Source of the DNA: an uncultured Oscillospiraceae bacterium
GTDB lineage: Bacteria; Bacillota; Clostridia; Oscillospirales; Ruminococcaceae
Direction of reading: 5' to 3'
NCBI GenBank assembly: GCA_934526065.1
Contig: CAKSZX010000011.1
Span: forward strand, 1-62,751
DNA length: 62,751 nucleotides
The position numbers and the translations under genes were made by a program. Below are positions 40,570 through 48,637 of the stretch, one piece after another. Every line of letters begins with the position of its first letter. Position 1 is the first letter of the stretch. The notes under the pieces are model-generated. The model ran no database searches. It was not told the origin of the DNA and saw only the letters and a list, made by a program, of their open reading frames with translations.

Positions 40570-40618
40570 GAACAATGAACAATGAACACAAGGGGGAGTG
40601 TCGTAGTGCTCCCCCTTG
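40570..40618 (-). promoter_or_regulatory. Candidate double-strand origin (dso) with nick loop
   Basis: On the minus strand CAAGGGGGAG (40618-40609) pairs with CTCCCCCTTG (40598-40589), a perfect 10 bp stem. The loop is CACTACGACA (40608-40599), containing ACTACGAC. pMV158 RepB cleaves TACTACG/AC in a hairpin loop, so the expected nick is between 40602 and 40601. Right after the hairpin come direct repeats TTCATTG, TTCATTG, TTCAGGG (40588-40568), like a small bind site. Confidence 0.85.
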
Positions 40619-40621
40619 AAA

Positions 40622-40909
40622 TTAAACAAATTCAAAAGAAGAGACTTTACCAAAACGATTATAAAAGGGGCGAATAGTAACCGTAGAAAAATGAGAAATT
40701 CCATTCTCATTAAAAGATTTTAAATTAGTTTGTAAAAAGTCAATAAGGTCGTTATATCGCTCAGTAATATTAGATTTAGAAATTGAAAACTTGACAGGGT
40801 ATAAACGACTGTCAAAACCGTTAAAGGTAACACCAGTAACACGACTTCCAGTATTTTTATCTACAAAGTCGAATTCCTTACAAGAATAAAGATAAATTAA
40901 ATCGTCCAT
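40622..40909 (-). CDS. Phage protein in ssDNA-binding (pV) position
   Basis: This 95-residue protein is the first gene of the phage operon. It has beta-rich character (VTGVTFNGFDSRLYPVKFSI, HFSTVTIRPFYNRFG) with scattered basic and aromatic residues, as in small ssDNA-binding proteins of filamentous phages. No definite family match was made. GGAGG precedes the ATG. Its leader contains the right attachment repeat, so its promoter changes on excision. Confidence 0.6.
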   Translation of the reverse strand: MDDLIYLYSCKEFDFVDKNTGSRVTGVTFNGFDSRLYPVKFSISKSNITERYNDLIDFLQTNLKSFNENGISHFSTVTIRPFYNRFGKVSSFEFV

Positions 40910-40923
40910 TTTTTGACCTCCAT

Positions 40924-40952
40924 TATTTCGCTAAATAAAACTTTAACGAAAT
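40924..40952. other. Right attachment site (attR)
   Basis: TATTTCGCTAAATAAA (40924-40939) matches attL. Extended, it reads ATTTCGCTAAA, a 6 bp centre TAAAAC, and TTTAACGAAAT. The arms are inverted copies with one mismatch in 11, the 11-6-11 layout of tyrosine-recombinase core sites. The joined chromosomal attB would have this symmetric form. Confidence 0.75.
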
Positions 40953-41129
40953 TGAGAAGTAGAAATGTTTATATAAATCTTGTTTTAGTTCAGTAAATAT
41001 AGCGAAAATATATACACAAATTTCATTTTAGCTCAATAGATTTTTGAATAATTTGTTACGGTTGAAATGAATAATAAATAGTTGTATAATCATAAAAAGA
41101 TGAGCTTCTACGGAATTCAGATCATTTAA

Positions 41130-41252
41130 ATTTTTAGCCGTGTAAAAAGAAGAAAGTATAACAAGATTATTTGGAAGAAAACAAGCCCTTTAAGCAGAGG
41201 TACAACGGCATTTAAACAGGAATTGGAAAAATTGTTGCAGGAGGATAAGTAA
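41130..41252 (+). pseudogene. Possible C-terminal gene remnant
   Basis: An open stretch without a start codon encodes about 40 residues ending WKKTSPLSRGTTAFKQELE, KLLQEDK, then a stop 5 bp before the NUDIX start. It looks coding in character and may be the broken end of a gene lost or cut when the prophage inserted. The interval 40953-41129 shows no gene. Low certainty. Confidence 0.3.
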
Positions 41253-41257
41253 AATTT

Positions 41258-41920
41258 ATGAGTGATAAATTCAGAATAAAAAAAGAACAGGTTGTTCCCC
41301 TTTTGGAAACTAAATTTATAAAAGTATATGACTTACAGTACGCCCCGGGGAAACACTATTATGACGCCACAAGGCGAGATTTGCAAGACTTAACTGCCAT
41401 AAAAACCGACCGGGAAGTTAAGGCAATGTTGCCGGATGCGGTAAGCTGTGTTGTTGTAATAAAAGAAAAAAATCAGCCGGAGAAAATATTGTTTTCAATG
41501 GAATTTCGCTACCCGGCAGGGCAATATCTTTTGTCTGTGCCACGGGGGTTAATTGACAAAGAGGACATGGGGAAAGATGAGGCAATAATCAAAACGGCTG
41601 TAAGAGAATTGCAGGAAGAAACCGGGCTGAAAGTCAACCCAAATGACACCGTTAAAATAATAAATCCGTTTTTGTACTCAACACCCGGTATGACCGACGA
41701 GAGCAATGCCCTTGTTTACATAAAATTGAATGTTGATATTTTATCAAATTTAACCCAAGTCGGCGCAAGGGGCAGTGAAAAATTTGACGGCTTTGTTCTG
41801 CTTACAAAAGAACAGGCAAAAGAAATCCTTAAAACCGGCCGTGACCCATACGGTAATTTTTACTCTGTGTACACGCAAGCGGCCCTTATGTACTTTGTTG
41901 CCGGACTGGGTGAGGATTGA
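41258..41920 (+). CDS. NUDIX hydrolase
   Basis: This 220-residue enzyme has a NUDIX box AVRELQEETGL, preceded by the glycine/proline segment PRGLIDKEDMGKDE with an insertion compared with the standard 23-residue box. NUDIX enzymes hydrolyse nucleoside diphosphates linked to another group, often ADP-ribose in proteins of this size. CCTPGMTDESN-like residues (STPGMTDESN) in the following loop fit the ADP-ribose pyrophosphatase subgroup. The GGAGG is 12 bases from the ATG, somewhat far. Confidence 0.88.
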   Translation: MSDKFRIKKEQVVPLLETKFIKVYDLQYAPGKHYYDATRRDLQDLTAIKTDREVKAMLPDAVSCVVVIKEKNQPEKILFSMEFRYPAGQYLLSVPRGLIDKEDMGKDEAIIKTAVRELQEETGLKVNPNDTVKIINPFLYSTPGMTDESNALVYIKLNVDILSNLTQVGARGSEKFDGFVLLTKEQAKEILKTGRDPYGNFYSVYTQAALMYFVAGLGED

Positions 41921-41988
41921 TATTTATAACTACCTTTGCCATTGTGTATTTATGTACAGTTTTTGGTTTAACTATATTTTGCCATTAA

Positions 41989-42100
41989 AAACCGACCTCC
42001 ATTTCGTTAGATTTTTGGTCTGACTTTTTGGGGGTCGGTTTAAAATTGAGCCTTTTAAAAACCTATCTATCTGCAAAAGCCGATAGATATTTTTAATTTT
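41989..42100. terminator. Convergent terminators between NUDIX and the secreted protein gene
   Basis: AAACCGACC (41989-41997) pairs with GGTCGGTTT (42033-42041) around a long loop. Next, ATCTATC (42065-42071) pairs with GATAGAT (42082-42088), followed by ATTTTTAATTTT. The second hairpin is the stronger terminator for the plus strand and may serve both strands. Confidence 0.6.
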
Positions 42101-42131
42101 AGTGTATTATATGATTTAAAGTTAAAAAAAT

Positions 42132-42968
42132 TTATTGTGGAATATCCTTGCCGGCAGTGTTTAAATAGTTTATGGCATCATCTTTATCTGCACCGTCAAG
42201 GTATTTTTCGATATGCTCAATATATAAGCTGTCTTTTTCGTTGCGTATGCCTATCCAAAATACATCTTGCCCGGACAAAACCATAACTCCCTTTAATATT
42301 GATGTATTATCTGCCATTTCGTCAACCCAATCTATTCCCGTAGGTGCGTAATAATCGTTTGCACTGTACTTTTTAAAATCACCGTAGCCCAGTTCCGACA
42401 GTTTTTCCGTTGCGGCCTTTATGGCTCTCTCCTCATTTTCTGCCGTAAGTGGTATATTTTCTTTTTCTTCCTTTTCATTACAGTTTAAAAGCTTTATCAC
42501 TTTTCCGGTGTAAGCGTCAATTTGACACTGAGAATATTTTCGCCCTTTTTCACAGCTGTCATAAAAGGCAAAATAGGTCGGATTACTCCTTTCTTCCTGT
42601 ATAAGACCAATCAGGATTTCGCTGTTTTTTATGGGAGTATCGGGAAAAGAGCTTTCCATCATTGTTCCGCAAATGTTTGTTGCCCGGGGCAATGTCAACA
42701 TTCCGTTCTGCCAAGAAATTCCATAGTGCAGTAAGTATTCGCCGGGGTACTCATAGTAGGCTTGCCGGTTCTTGTCAAGATTATTTATATCAATGTTTCC
42801 ATACTCCTTATACTCCTGCTCCACCCGGTCAACAGGTGAGCTTGTTATCGGCTTTATATCGTCCTGCCGAGGCTTTTTCCAACTGTCCGCAACGCCTTTT
42901 GCGCCGATTTTTAATACAATGCCAAAGCAAACCAACATGGCTATTGTGATAATAACTGTTTTTTTCAT
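42132..42968 (-). CDS. Hypothetical membrane-anchored outside protein
   Basis: This 278-residue protein has an N-terminal membrane segment (KTVIITIAMLVCFGIVLKIG), then a soluble domain. The part around CQIDAYTGKVIKLLNCNE resembles a PepSY-like strand-turn (DAxTGxVI), and EERAIKAATEKLSELGYGD resembles a helix of similar regulatory domains. It lies 90 bp downstream of the sensor kinase on the same strand, so it may be a partner or target of the two-component system. No certain family. Confidence 0.65.
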   Translation of the reverse strand: MKKTVIITIAMLVCFGIVLKIGAKGVADSWKKPRQDDIKPITSSPVDRVEQEYKEYGNIDINNLDKNRQAYYEYPGEYLLHYGISWQNGMLTLPRATNICGTMMESSFPDTPIKNSEILIGLIQEERSNPTYFAFYDSCEKGRKYSQCQIDAYTGKVIKLLNCNEKEEKENIPLTAENEERAIKAATEKLSELGYGDFKKYSANDYYAPTGIDWVDEMADNTSILKGVMVLSGQDVFWIGIRNEKDSLYIEHIEKYLDGADKDDAINYLNTAGKDIPQ

Positions 42969-43057
42969 TTTTATACCGCCTTTTCCGCCGCCTGCCAGGC
43001 GACTTTTATTTTTGTAACTTTATTTTACGGAATATTGTTTTCAGGCTTTTATCAAAG

Positions 43058-44455
43058 TTATTTCAAAGTTGTAAAAGTTATCTGGGCTTTTGTTCCCTGC
43101 CCCGGCGTGGAAAAATATTGCAGCTTTGCCCGGTGTAAATCCACAATTTTTTGTATTATACTTCCCCCTAATCCGGCGCCGCCGTTTTTGCGGCTTCTGG
43201 CAACATCCCGGCGGTAAAAAGGTCTGCTCACATTTGCCAAAGTTTCCCGATTCATACCTACGCCGTTATCCTCTACCGACAAAACTACATATCCGTTTAT
43301 GCTTTTGGCCTCAACGGTAACTCTGTGATTTTCCTTACAGTCAGCCTTACAAGCGTTAAACCGATTGTTTACAAGATTTATAACAAGGCTTTCTATAAGG
43401 GTTTCGTTGCCGAAAATAAAAATATCTCCCGGACATTTTATATCAAAGCCGATATTTTCCATTTTCGGAAAGGGTATATTTTCCAAAAGATTTTTTAAAT
43501 TTATCTTCTCAAATTCTATCTTGTTATTTTGCATAAGTGTTAAGTTGAGCATACTGTCTGCCAGGTTTAAAAGCCTTTTCGCCTGGCCGGAAATAATCCG
43601 CAAAGCGGAATAATACTCCTCATCGGTTACCGGGGCGGAAAGCATATACTGTGCGTAACCGCTTATAGCCGTAAGTGGGGTGCGCATTTCATGGGAAAAA
43701 TTATCAATGAAATTTTGTTTTTCCTTTGCCGCATTTTCAAGGGTTTCCATTTGCGAGCAAATTTTCCCTGCCATAACATTAAAGTTTTCCGCCGTTTGCC
43801 CCACTTCGTCATCTGTGATATGCTCTACCCTTGCCTGTAAATTCCCTTTGCCGAATTCTATGGTGGCTCGGTTAAGTTCTTCTATGGGTTTTGTAATTCT
43901 GTTCAAAAGCAGATAAAGAACCGCCGCCACGATTAAGGAAACACCCCGGCACACCGCCATAATAACGGTTACTGTGTCATTCCATTCTTTATAAAATTCG
44001 TACAAAGGAAAGGCGATAACCGTTTTATACCGCCGAAAATCCCCGGTCAAGGCAGATTTCACCCGAAAATACTTTTTCCCGTTTATATCCGTTATGAAAG
44101 ATACTCTTTTCTCTGAAAAATCAGTAAAAAGTGTTTCATCTGCCGGGTTTTCCACCGAGGAATAAACCACGCTGTCCCCATTTGCAACCCACATAAGTAT
44201 TCCCCTTGCGGCGTGGCGGCTTCCGTACCGGCTGATTATATAAGGAATTCCCAATGGGCGGCTTTGATAAACTGCGGACATATCGTCTACCACCTGCTGA
44301 ATAATATATTCCTGTTGTGCCAAAAGATTTTCTTTTTGCCTTGCCAAATTTTTTGAATTTTGCACTGCCCGCAGGGTGAAAATCACCGTGTTGAAAAACA
44401 ACAAAAATACAAATAAAACCCAAAGGTATATTTTTTGCCGAAATTTAATTTTCAC
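43058..44455 (-). CDS. Sensor histidine kinase
   Basis: This 465-residue kinase has a membrane segment near residues 10-30, an outside sensor domain of about 130 residues, a second segment near 165-185 (IMAVCRGVSLIVAAVLYLLL), a HAMP linker, and HisKA with the phospho-accepting histidine in NFSHEMRTPLTAISGYAQY. The ATPase part has LVINLVNNRFNACKAD (N box), VEDNGVGM and GGAGLGGSIIQKIV (G boxes). The GTG start overlaps the response regulator's TGA by 4 bp. The signal is unknown. Confidence 0.95.
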   Translation of the reverse strand: MKIKFRQKIYLWVLFVFLLFFNTVIFTLRAVQNSKNLARQKENLLAQQEYIIQQVVDDMSAVYQSRPLGIPYIISRYGSRHAARGILMWVANGDSVVYSSVENPADETLFTDFSEKRVSFITDINGKKYFRVKSALTGDFRRYKTVIAFPLYEFYKEWNDTVTVIMAVCRGVSLIVAAVLYLLLNRITKPIEELNRATIEFGKGNLQARVEHITDDEVGQTAENFNVMAGKICSQMETLENAAKEKQNFIDNFSHEMRTPLTAISGYAQYMLSAPVTDEEYYSALRIISGQAKRLLNLADSMLNLTLMQNNKIEFEKINLKNLLENIPFPKMENIGFDIKCPGDIFIFGNETLIESLVINLVNNRFNACKADCKENHRVTVEAKSINGYVVLSVEDNGVGMNRETLANVSRPFYRRDVARSRKNGGAGLGGSIIQKIVDLHRAKLQYFSTPGQGTKAQITFTTLK

Positions 44456-45108
44456 CCTTTAACCTCCAAGCGGTAGCCGTATTTGTAAACGGTTGCGATT
44501 TCCCGGTACAAACCCAGCTTTTTCCTTAATCTTTGTATATGCACATCAACGGTGCGGGTGTCTCCGCTGTAATCATAGCCCCAAGCCAGTTGTAAAAGTT
44601 TTTCTCTTGAAAGAGCAAAGTTTCTGTTTAAAACAAGAGCCTCCAAAAGATTATACTCCTGCAAAGCCAAATCAACTCTCTCGCCGTTTTTGTAAACCGT
44701 TCGCATTGACAAATCAATAACGCAATCTTTAATCGTAAAAACCGCATCATTTTTCTTTGTTCGGCGCAAGACATTTTCCACCCTGGCGATCAGCACAAGA
44801 GTGTCAAATGGTTTGGTGATATAGTCCTCCGCCCCTAAGTTAAGCCCGGTAAGTTGATCCGACACCGAAGTTTTTGCAGTTACAAATATCACCGGCAAAT
44901 CTTTCGGCAGTTTTGTTTTAACCTGAAAACCCGACATACCCGGCAACATTACATCAAGGAGCACAAGGTCAAAATTTTCTTTTTCCGCAAGCCCCAACGC
45001 CCGGGGGCCGTCAAAAGCCTGAGCTGTTTTATAGCCCAGAAGTTTTAAGTTTTTACAAATTAAATCGTTAATGGGAATTTCGTCCTCCGCAACCAATATA
45101 CACGCCAT
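44452..45108 (-). CDS. OmpR-family response regulator
   Basis: This 218-residue regulator has a receiver domain with the acidic pair AEDE, phospho-acceptor Asp in LVLLDVMLPG, and the Thr/Lys pair in FVTAKT and YITKPFD. A winged-helix DNA-binding domain follows (LSREKLLQLAWGYDYSGDTR, then RTVDVHIQRLRKKLG). It is the first gene of the unit and overlaps the kinase. AGGAGG lies 6 bases before the ATG. Confidence 0.96.
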   Translation of the reverse strand: MACILVAEDEIPINDLICKNLKLLGYKTAQAFDGPRALGLAEKENFDLVLLDVMLPGMSGFQVKTKLPKDLPVIFVTAKTSVSDQLTGLNLGAEDYITKPFDTLVLIARVENVLRRTKKNDAVFTIKDCVIDLSMRTVYKNGERVDLALQEYNLLEALVLNRNFALSREKLLQLAWGYDYSGDTRTVDVHIQRLRKKLGLYREIATVYKYGYRLEVKG

Positions 45109-45185
45109 AACAAACCTCCTGCCGATACTATATATCCATAATATAAAACAAAGATATTACCAAGTTGTAAACTGCCCTAAAACAA

Positions 45186-45209
45186 ACAAGCCTGCCTCGG
45201 CAGGCTTGT
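45186..45209 (-). terminator. Terminator of the MscS operon
   Basis: ACAAGCCTGCC and GGCAGGCTTGT form an 11 bp stem, followed on the minus strand by TTGTTTTAGG-like T-rich sequence. It follows the gene at 45228 closely. Confidence 0.85.
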
Positions 45210-45227
45210 CAGTTATTTAAAGAAAAA

Positions 45228-45911
45228 TCACTTTAAAAGTTTTTCGACGGTAAACTTTCCGTCTTTTAATGTGACTTTTGCAACATCTACGGTTTCTTTT
45301 TCCGATAAGGTTTTATTGTACTTAAAATTATAAACTTTGCCCAATGCCTCGATTTGCGCTTTAAAACCGCCTTTGCCGTTTCTTTTTGCAAAACAACTAA
45401 CCGAAAGAAGATATGTCCCCTCCTGCATTTCGTCCTTTTCTTTATAAATAATGCTTTCTATGGCGAGATTTTCGCCCGGTATGCGTGTATCAATATCAAG
45501 AAATCCGCCGGATGGGGACACACTGTTTAAATTCAAATAAGAAACCCCGTAGCCGCCCGGCTCTGTACACACTGCGTCAAAATCATCATCATTTTTGCCG
45601 TTCTCATTCCATTGGATGCTAAATCTAAAATCCCGGTCAACGGTGCCGCCATTCTTTTTTACATTTCGCTCTAAATCGTCGGTTGTTGAAAAAATATTTA
45701 CGGCAGCAATAACCGAAACCACTAAGTAAGACATTTTCCTAAGCAATTTCCTGTGGTTTTGCCGGTTTTCTTCCCTTTTATCGGCTTTTTGGCCGATATT
45801 TTCTTCAAAAAATTCTTGATTTGTCCCCTGAAATTCCGACTGCCGAAAGCCGGCAAATTCTTTATCCGACCGGTTAAATTCAAGATCTTTTTTTATTTCG
45901 TCATTTTTCAT
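45228..45911 (-). CDS. Hypothetical single-pass membrane protein
   Basis: This 227-residue protein has a charged cytoplasmic N-terminal part (about 65 residues, rich in Glu, Lys and Asn), a membrane segment (MSYLVVSVIAAVNIFS) and an outside domain with a short beta-rich pattern (FRFSIQWNENG, GGYGVSYLNLNS). No family was recognised. The ATG at 45911 is preferred over an upstream GTG because AGGTGAT lies just before it. It directly follows the MscS gene (overlapping ribosome binding site), so the two may work together at the membrane. Confidence 0.65.
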   Translation of the reverse strand: MKNDEIKKDLEFNRSDKEFAGFRQSEFQGTNQEFFEENIGQKADKREENRQNHRKLLRKMSYLVVSVIAAVNIFSTTDDLERNVKKNGGTVDRDFRFSIQWNENGKNDDDFDAVCTEPGGYGVSYLNLNSVSPSGGFLDIDTRIPGENLAIESIIYKEKDEMQEGTYLLSVSCFAKRNGKGGFKAQIEALGKVYNFKYNKTLSEKETVDVAKVTLKDGKFTVEKLLK

Positions 45912-45919
45912 AGGCCTTA

Positions 45920-46807
45920 TCACCTATTGCGCACTTGGATTTGTGGGAAGGGTATTGACACATTGTGCCTGTCAAATGCGGTTTTCAGCTCTTTATTTAA
46001 CAAACGCCTTGTGGCAAAAACCTTGTTTTCTTCTGCCTCGGCCGCAAAACGCAGTGTTATGCTAAAATCTCCCAATTCCTGTACACCTAAGTATTTTATG
46101 CCGGATTTAAAGGCTTCCGGGTTTCTGTCGATTATTTCATCTATGATTTTTATAACAAGTTTGTCAAATTCTTCAAGGTCTGTTTCGTAAGCAACACCGA
46201 TGTCACACACAGCCGTGGATTTTTGGTTTGAACGGTTGATAATATTTTTTAAATCGGAATTATTTATGATTTTTATATTACCGCCGGAATCCTGTACGCT
46301 GACCGTGCGTATGCCTATTTCTGTCACCGTGCCTCTGAAACCGTCAACTTCTATAATGTCTCCGATATTATATTCATTTTCAAACAGGACAAAAACTCCG
46401 GTTACAATATCCGCCACAAGACTTTCGGCCCCAAAGCCGATTATCAGTGCCAAAATTCCTATACTTGCAAAAATTGTGCTGACATTAACCCCGATTATGG
46501 TCAAAACCCAGCAAAATCCTATTATCCGCATAGAATATTTTATAATACTTATTAAAACGGTTGACATTGTGCCCACTCTGCCGCTTTTACTTTTAAACAA
46601 ACTTAATGCAACAATAAGCACACCGCCTACAACCTGTATAAAAGCTACCGCTATTATAATTTTTAAAATTGTGTCAAAACTTATGTCTATTAAACTGCCC
46701 ACACCCGGGAATATACCGGTTTTAACGCACATATAGGTAAGAACCACAAGAACCCCGGAAGCCAAAATTATTTTTAATATCTCTCGGCCGGTACCTTTCT
46801 TTTTCAT
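45920..46807 (-). CDS. MscS-family mechanosensitive channel
   Basis: This 295-residue protein has the MscS core: three membrane segments (near residues 14-35, 50-75 and 95-125) with the pore-lining glycine/alanine-rich helix ILALIIGFGAESLVADIVTG, then the beta domain NIGDIIEVDGFRGTVTEIGI, and SVQDSGGNIKIINNSD. It should release solutes on hypo-osmotic shock. ATG at 46807 follows AGGAGGG, whereas an in-frame earlier start lacks one. Confidence 0.92.
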   Translation of the reverse strand: MKKKGTGREILKIILASGVLVVLTYMCVKTGIFPGVGSLIDISFDTILKIIIAVAFIQVVGGVLIVALSLFKSKSGRVGTMSTVLISIIKYSMRIIGFCWVLTIIGVNVSTIFASIGILALIIGFGAESLVADIVTGVFVLFENEYNIGDIIEVDGFRGTVTEIGIRTVSVQDSGGNIKIINNSDLKNIINRSNQKSTAVCDIGVAYETDLEEFDKLVIKIIDEIIDRNPEAFKSGIKYLGVQELGDFSITLRFAAEAEENKVFATRRLLNKELKTAFDRHNVSIPFPQIQVRNR

Positions 46808-47052
46808 TATATACCCTCCTTTTGTATTTATATAAAATACACCTGTTTTTATTATTATACATATTTTTACATTATATGTCAATTTATTTTATAACATATG
46901 ATAAATCCTATATTTTGCCCCAAGTATTCGATAATAATTTAGCCACTTTTTTATACTTGTACGCAAATTAAACATATTAAAAATTTTGTATATTTAATTA
47001 GTTTTGCAAATATTATAGAATACGGGCAAGGTTAAAAACGGAGGTTATTATT

Positions 47053-48414
47053 ATGAAAGATATAAAACAGTTGGGTCTTGAAAAAATATATGATTATATT
47101 GAAAACGACCCGGAAAAGAATTTAAAAACAATTATGAAGTGGGTTGACAATTTTGCCGGCACAGGTGAGGACACCTTTGAAGTTCAGCGTAAATATATCC
47201 GTGACATTTTGGACGACCCGAATTCAAACTGGTACAAACTTATAATGCGTGTTATCAAGGACACCGACAGAGAGGTTGTAAAAACAGTATTTACAAACTT
47301 TTTCCTTAATGCCGCCCTTATCGGCTGGAAAAAGCAGGAAGAAAACCGTAAAAAGTACAACTGCAATATTCCATGGCGGATTTTGCTTGACCCTACTTCG
47401 GCTTGCAATCTTCACTGTGTAGGCTGTTGGGCGGCAGAGTACGGCAACAAACTGAACCTTTCTTTTGATGAAATTGACGATATTATCACACAGGGCAAAG
47501 AACTGGGTGTTTATATGTACATCTACACCGGCGGCGAGCCGATGGTCAGAAAAAACGACTTAATCTCTCTTTGCAACAAACACTCGGATTGCATTTTCCT
47601 TTGCTTTACAAACGCAACCCTTATTGACCAGGCTTTTGCAGAGGATATGCTGAGAGTTAAAAACTTTATACCGGCTATTTCCGTTGAGGGTGACGAATTG
47701 AGCCACGACGGCAGACGAGGTGACGGCTCTTTCCATGCAGTTACAAAAGCCATGGATATTTTGAAGAAAAACCGCTTGCCTTTCGGTATTTCCTGTTGTT
47801 ACACATCCGCAAATATGGATATGATTACAAGTGAAGAATTTTATGACCAGATGATTAACTGGGGGGCAAGCTTTGTTTGGAACTTCCACTATATGCCTGT
47901 GGGAAATGACGCAGTGCCGGAACTTATGCCTACACCGGAACAGAGAGAATACATTTATCATAAAATAAGAGAATACCGCAACACAAAGGATATTTTCTCA
48001 ATCGACTTCCAAAATGATGCGGAATATGTAGGCGGCTGTATTGCCGGCGGCAAGAGATACCTGCACATTAACGCCAACGGCGATGTTGACCCCTGTGTAT
48101 TTATTCACTATTCCGATTCAAATATCAGAGAAAAAACATTGCTTGACTGCCTGCGTTCCCCGTTGTTTATGGCATACCATGACAATATGCCATTTAACAA
48201 AAATATGTTAAAGCCATGCCCCATGCTTGAAAACCCGGAAAAGATTGTAAAAATGGTTCACGATACCGGGGCAAAATCCACAGATATGCAAAGCCCGGAA
48301 TCTGTTGAACATTTAACGGAAAAAACAATTCCCTATGCGGCAAACTGGAACCGGACTGCCGAAAAACTTTGGGGTTGTGCCGGCTGCACAAAGAATTGCC
48401 GGGGCAAAAAATAA
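47053..48414 (+). CDS. Radical SAM protein with SPASM-like C-terminus
   Basis: This 453-residue protein has the radical SAM cluster motif ACNLHCVGCWAAEYG (CxxxCxxC) near residue 118, the GGEPM motif (IYTGGEPMVRK), and a C-terminal cysteine-rich end (GGCIAGGKRYLHINANGDV, CVFIHYS, then CAGCTKNCRGKK) consistent with extra Fe-S clusters (SPASM). An N-terminal extension of about 110 residues is unassigned. Members modify peptides or act on small molecules. No precursor peptide gene is visible nearby. GGAGG precedes the ATG. Confidence 0.9.
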   Translation: MKDIKQLGLEKIYDYIENDPEKNLKTIMKWVDNFAGTGEDTFEVQRKYIRDILDDPNSNWYKLIMRVIKDTDREVVKTVFTNFFLNAALIGWKKQEENRKKYNCNIPWRILLDPTSACNLHCVGCWAAEYGNKLNLSFDEIDDIITQGKELGVYMYIYTGGEPMVRKNDLISLCNKHSDCIFLCFTNATLIDQAFAEDMLRVKNFIPAISVEGDELSHDGRRGDGSFHAVTKAMDILKKNRLPFGISCCYTSANMDMITSEEFYDQMINWGASFVWNFHYMPVGNDAVPELMPTPEQREYIYHKIREYRNTKDIFSIDFQNDAEYVGGCIAGGKRYLHINANGDVDPCVFIHYSDSNIREKTLLDCLRSPLFMAYHDNMPFNKNMLKPCPMLENPEKIVKMVHDTGAKSTDMQSPESVEHLTEKTIPYAANWNRTAEKLWGCAGCTKNCRGKK

Positions 48415-48493
48415 TTTCAAGCTAAGATTATTTTAAATTTCCTTTAAGAGATCAAAAATATCGGTTTACATAATATCATATACTTACCCCTAA

Positions 48494-48526
48494 CCCCCTG
48501 CCGACTGCCGCCGACAGGGGTGTTTT
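48494..48526 (+). terminator. Terminator of the radical SAM gene
   Basis: CCCCTG with CAGGGG and inner pairs form a hairpin (48495-48520), followed by TGTTTT. Confidence 0.65.
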
Positions 48527-48551
48527 CTGTGTAAAATTCACTCCGCAGATG

Positions 48552-48577
48552 AAAAAACTTCCCCTTTTGGGGGAAGT
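48552..48577 (-). terminator. Terminator of the pyrophosphatase gene
   Basis: ACTTCCCC and GGGGAAGT (48557-48577) form a hairpin followed on the minus strand by TTTTTT. Confidence 0.85.
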
Positions 48578-48637
48578 AATGTTTTGCAATCAGTGTATTA
48601 AGTCGGTTTATAAAAAGCGATAAAACCAATGAGAAAA

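Larger units (their letters stand above)
36307..40939 (-). mobile_element. Inovirus-like prophage with pMV158-type replicon
   Basis: This 4.6 kb, clearly AT-richer block is bounded by the 16 bp repeat TATTTCGCTAAATAAA. The minus strand carries, in order, a small protein in the ssDNA-binding protein position, an HUH Rep_2-type initiator, a small protein, a pVIII-like coat protein followed by a terminator, a Zot/pI-like ATPase and four membrane or secreted proteins. A CopG-size ribbon-helix-helix protein is on the plus strand at the left end. The gene set, sizes and order of membrane features fit a filamentous phage of a single-membrane host: there is no secretin (pIV). No integrase is present, so a host Xer-type recombinase is the likely integration enzyme. 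All reading frames are open, so the element may be active. Confidence 0.88.

Noticed and set aside
40953..41060. Second dif-like site to the right of attR
   Set aside because: TATAGCGAAAATATATA resembles an arm in inverse orientation but lacks a matching partner arm at 6 bp.
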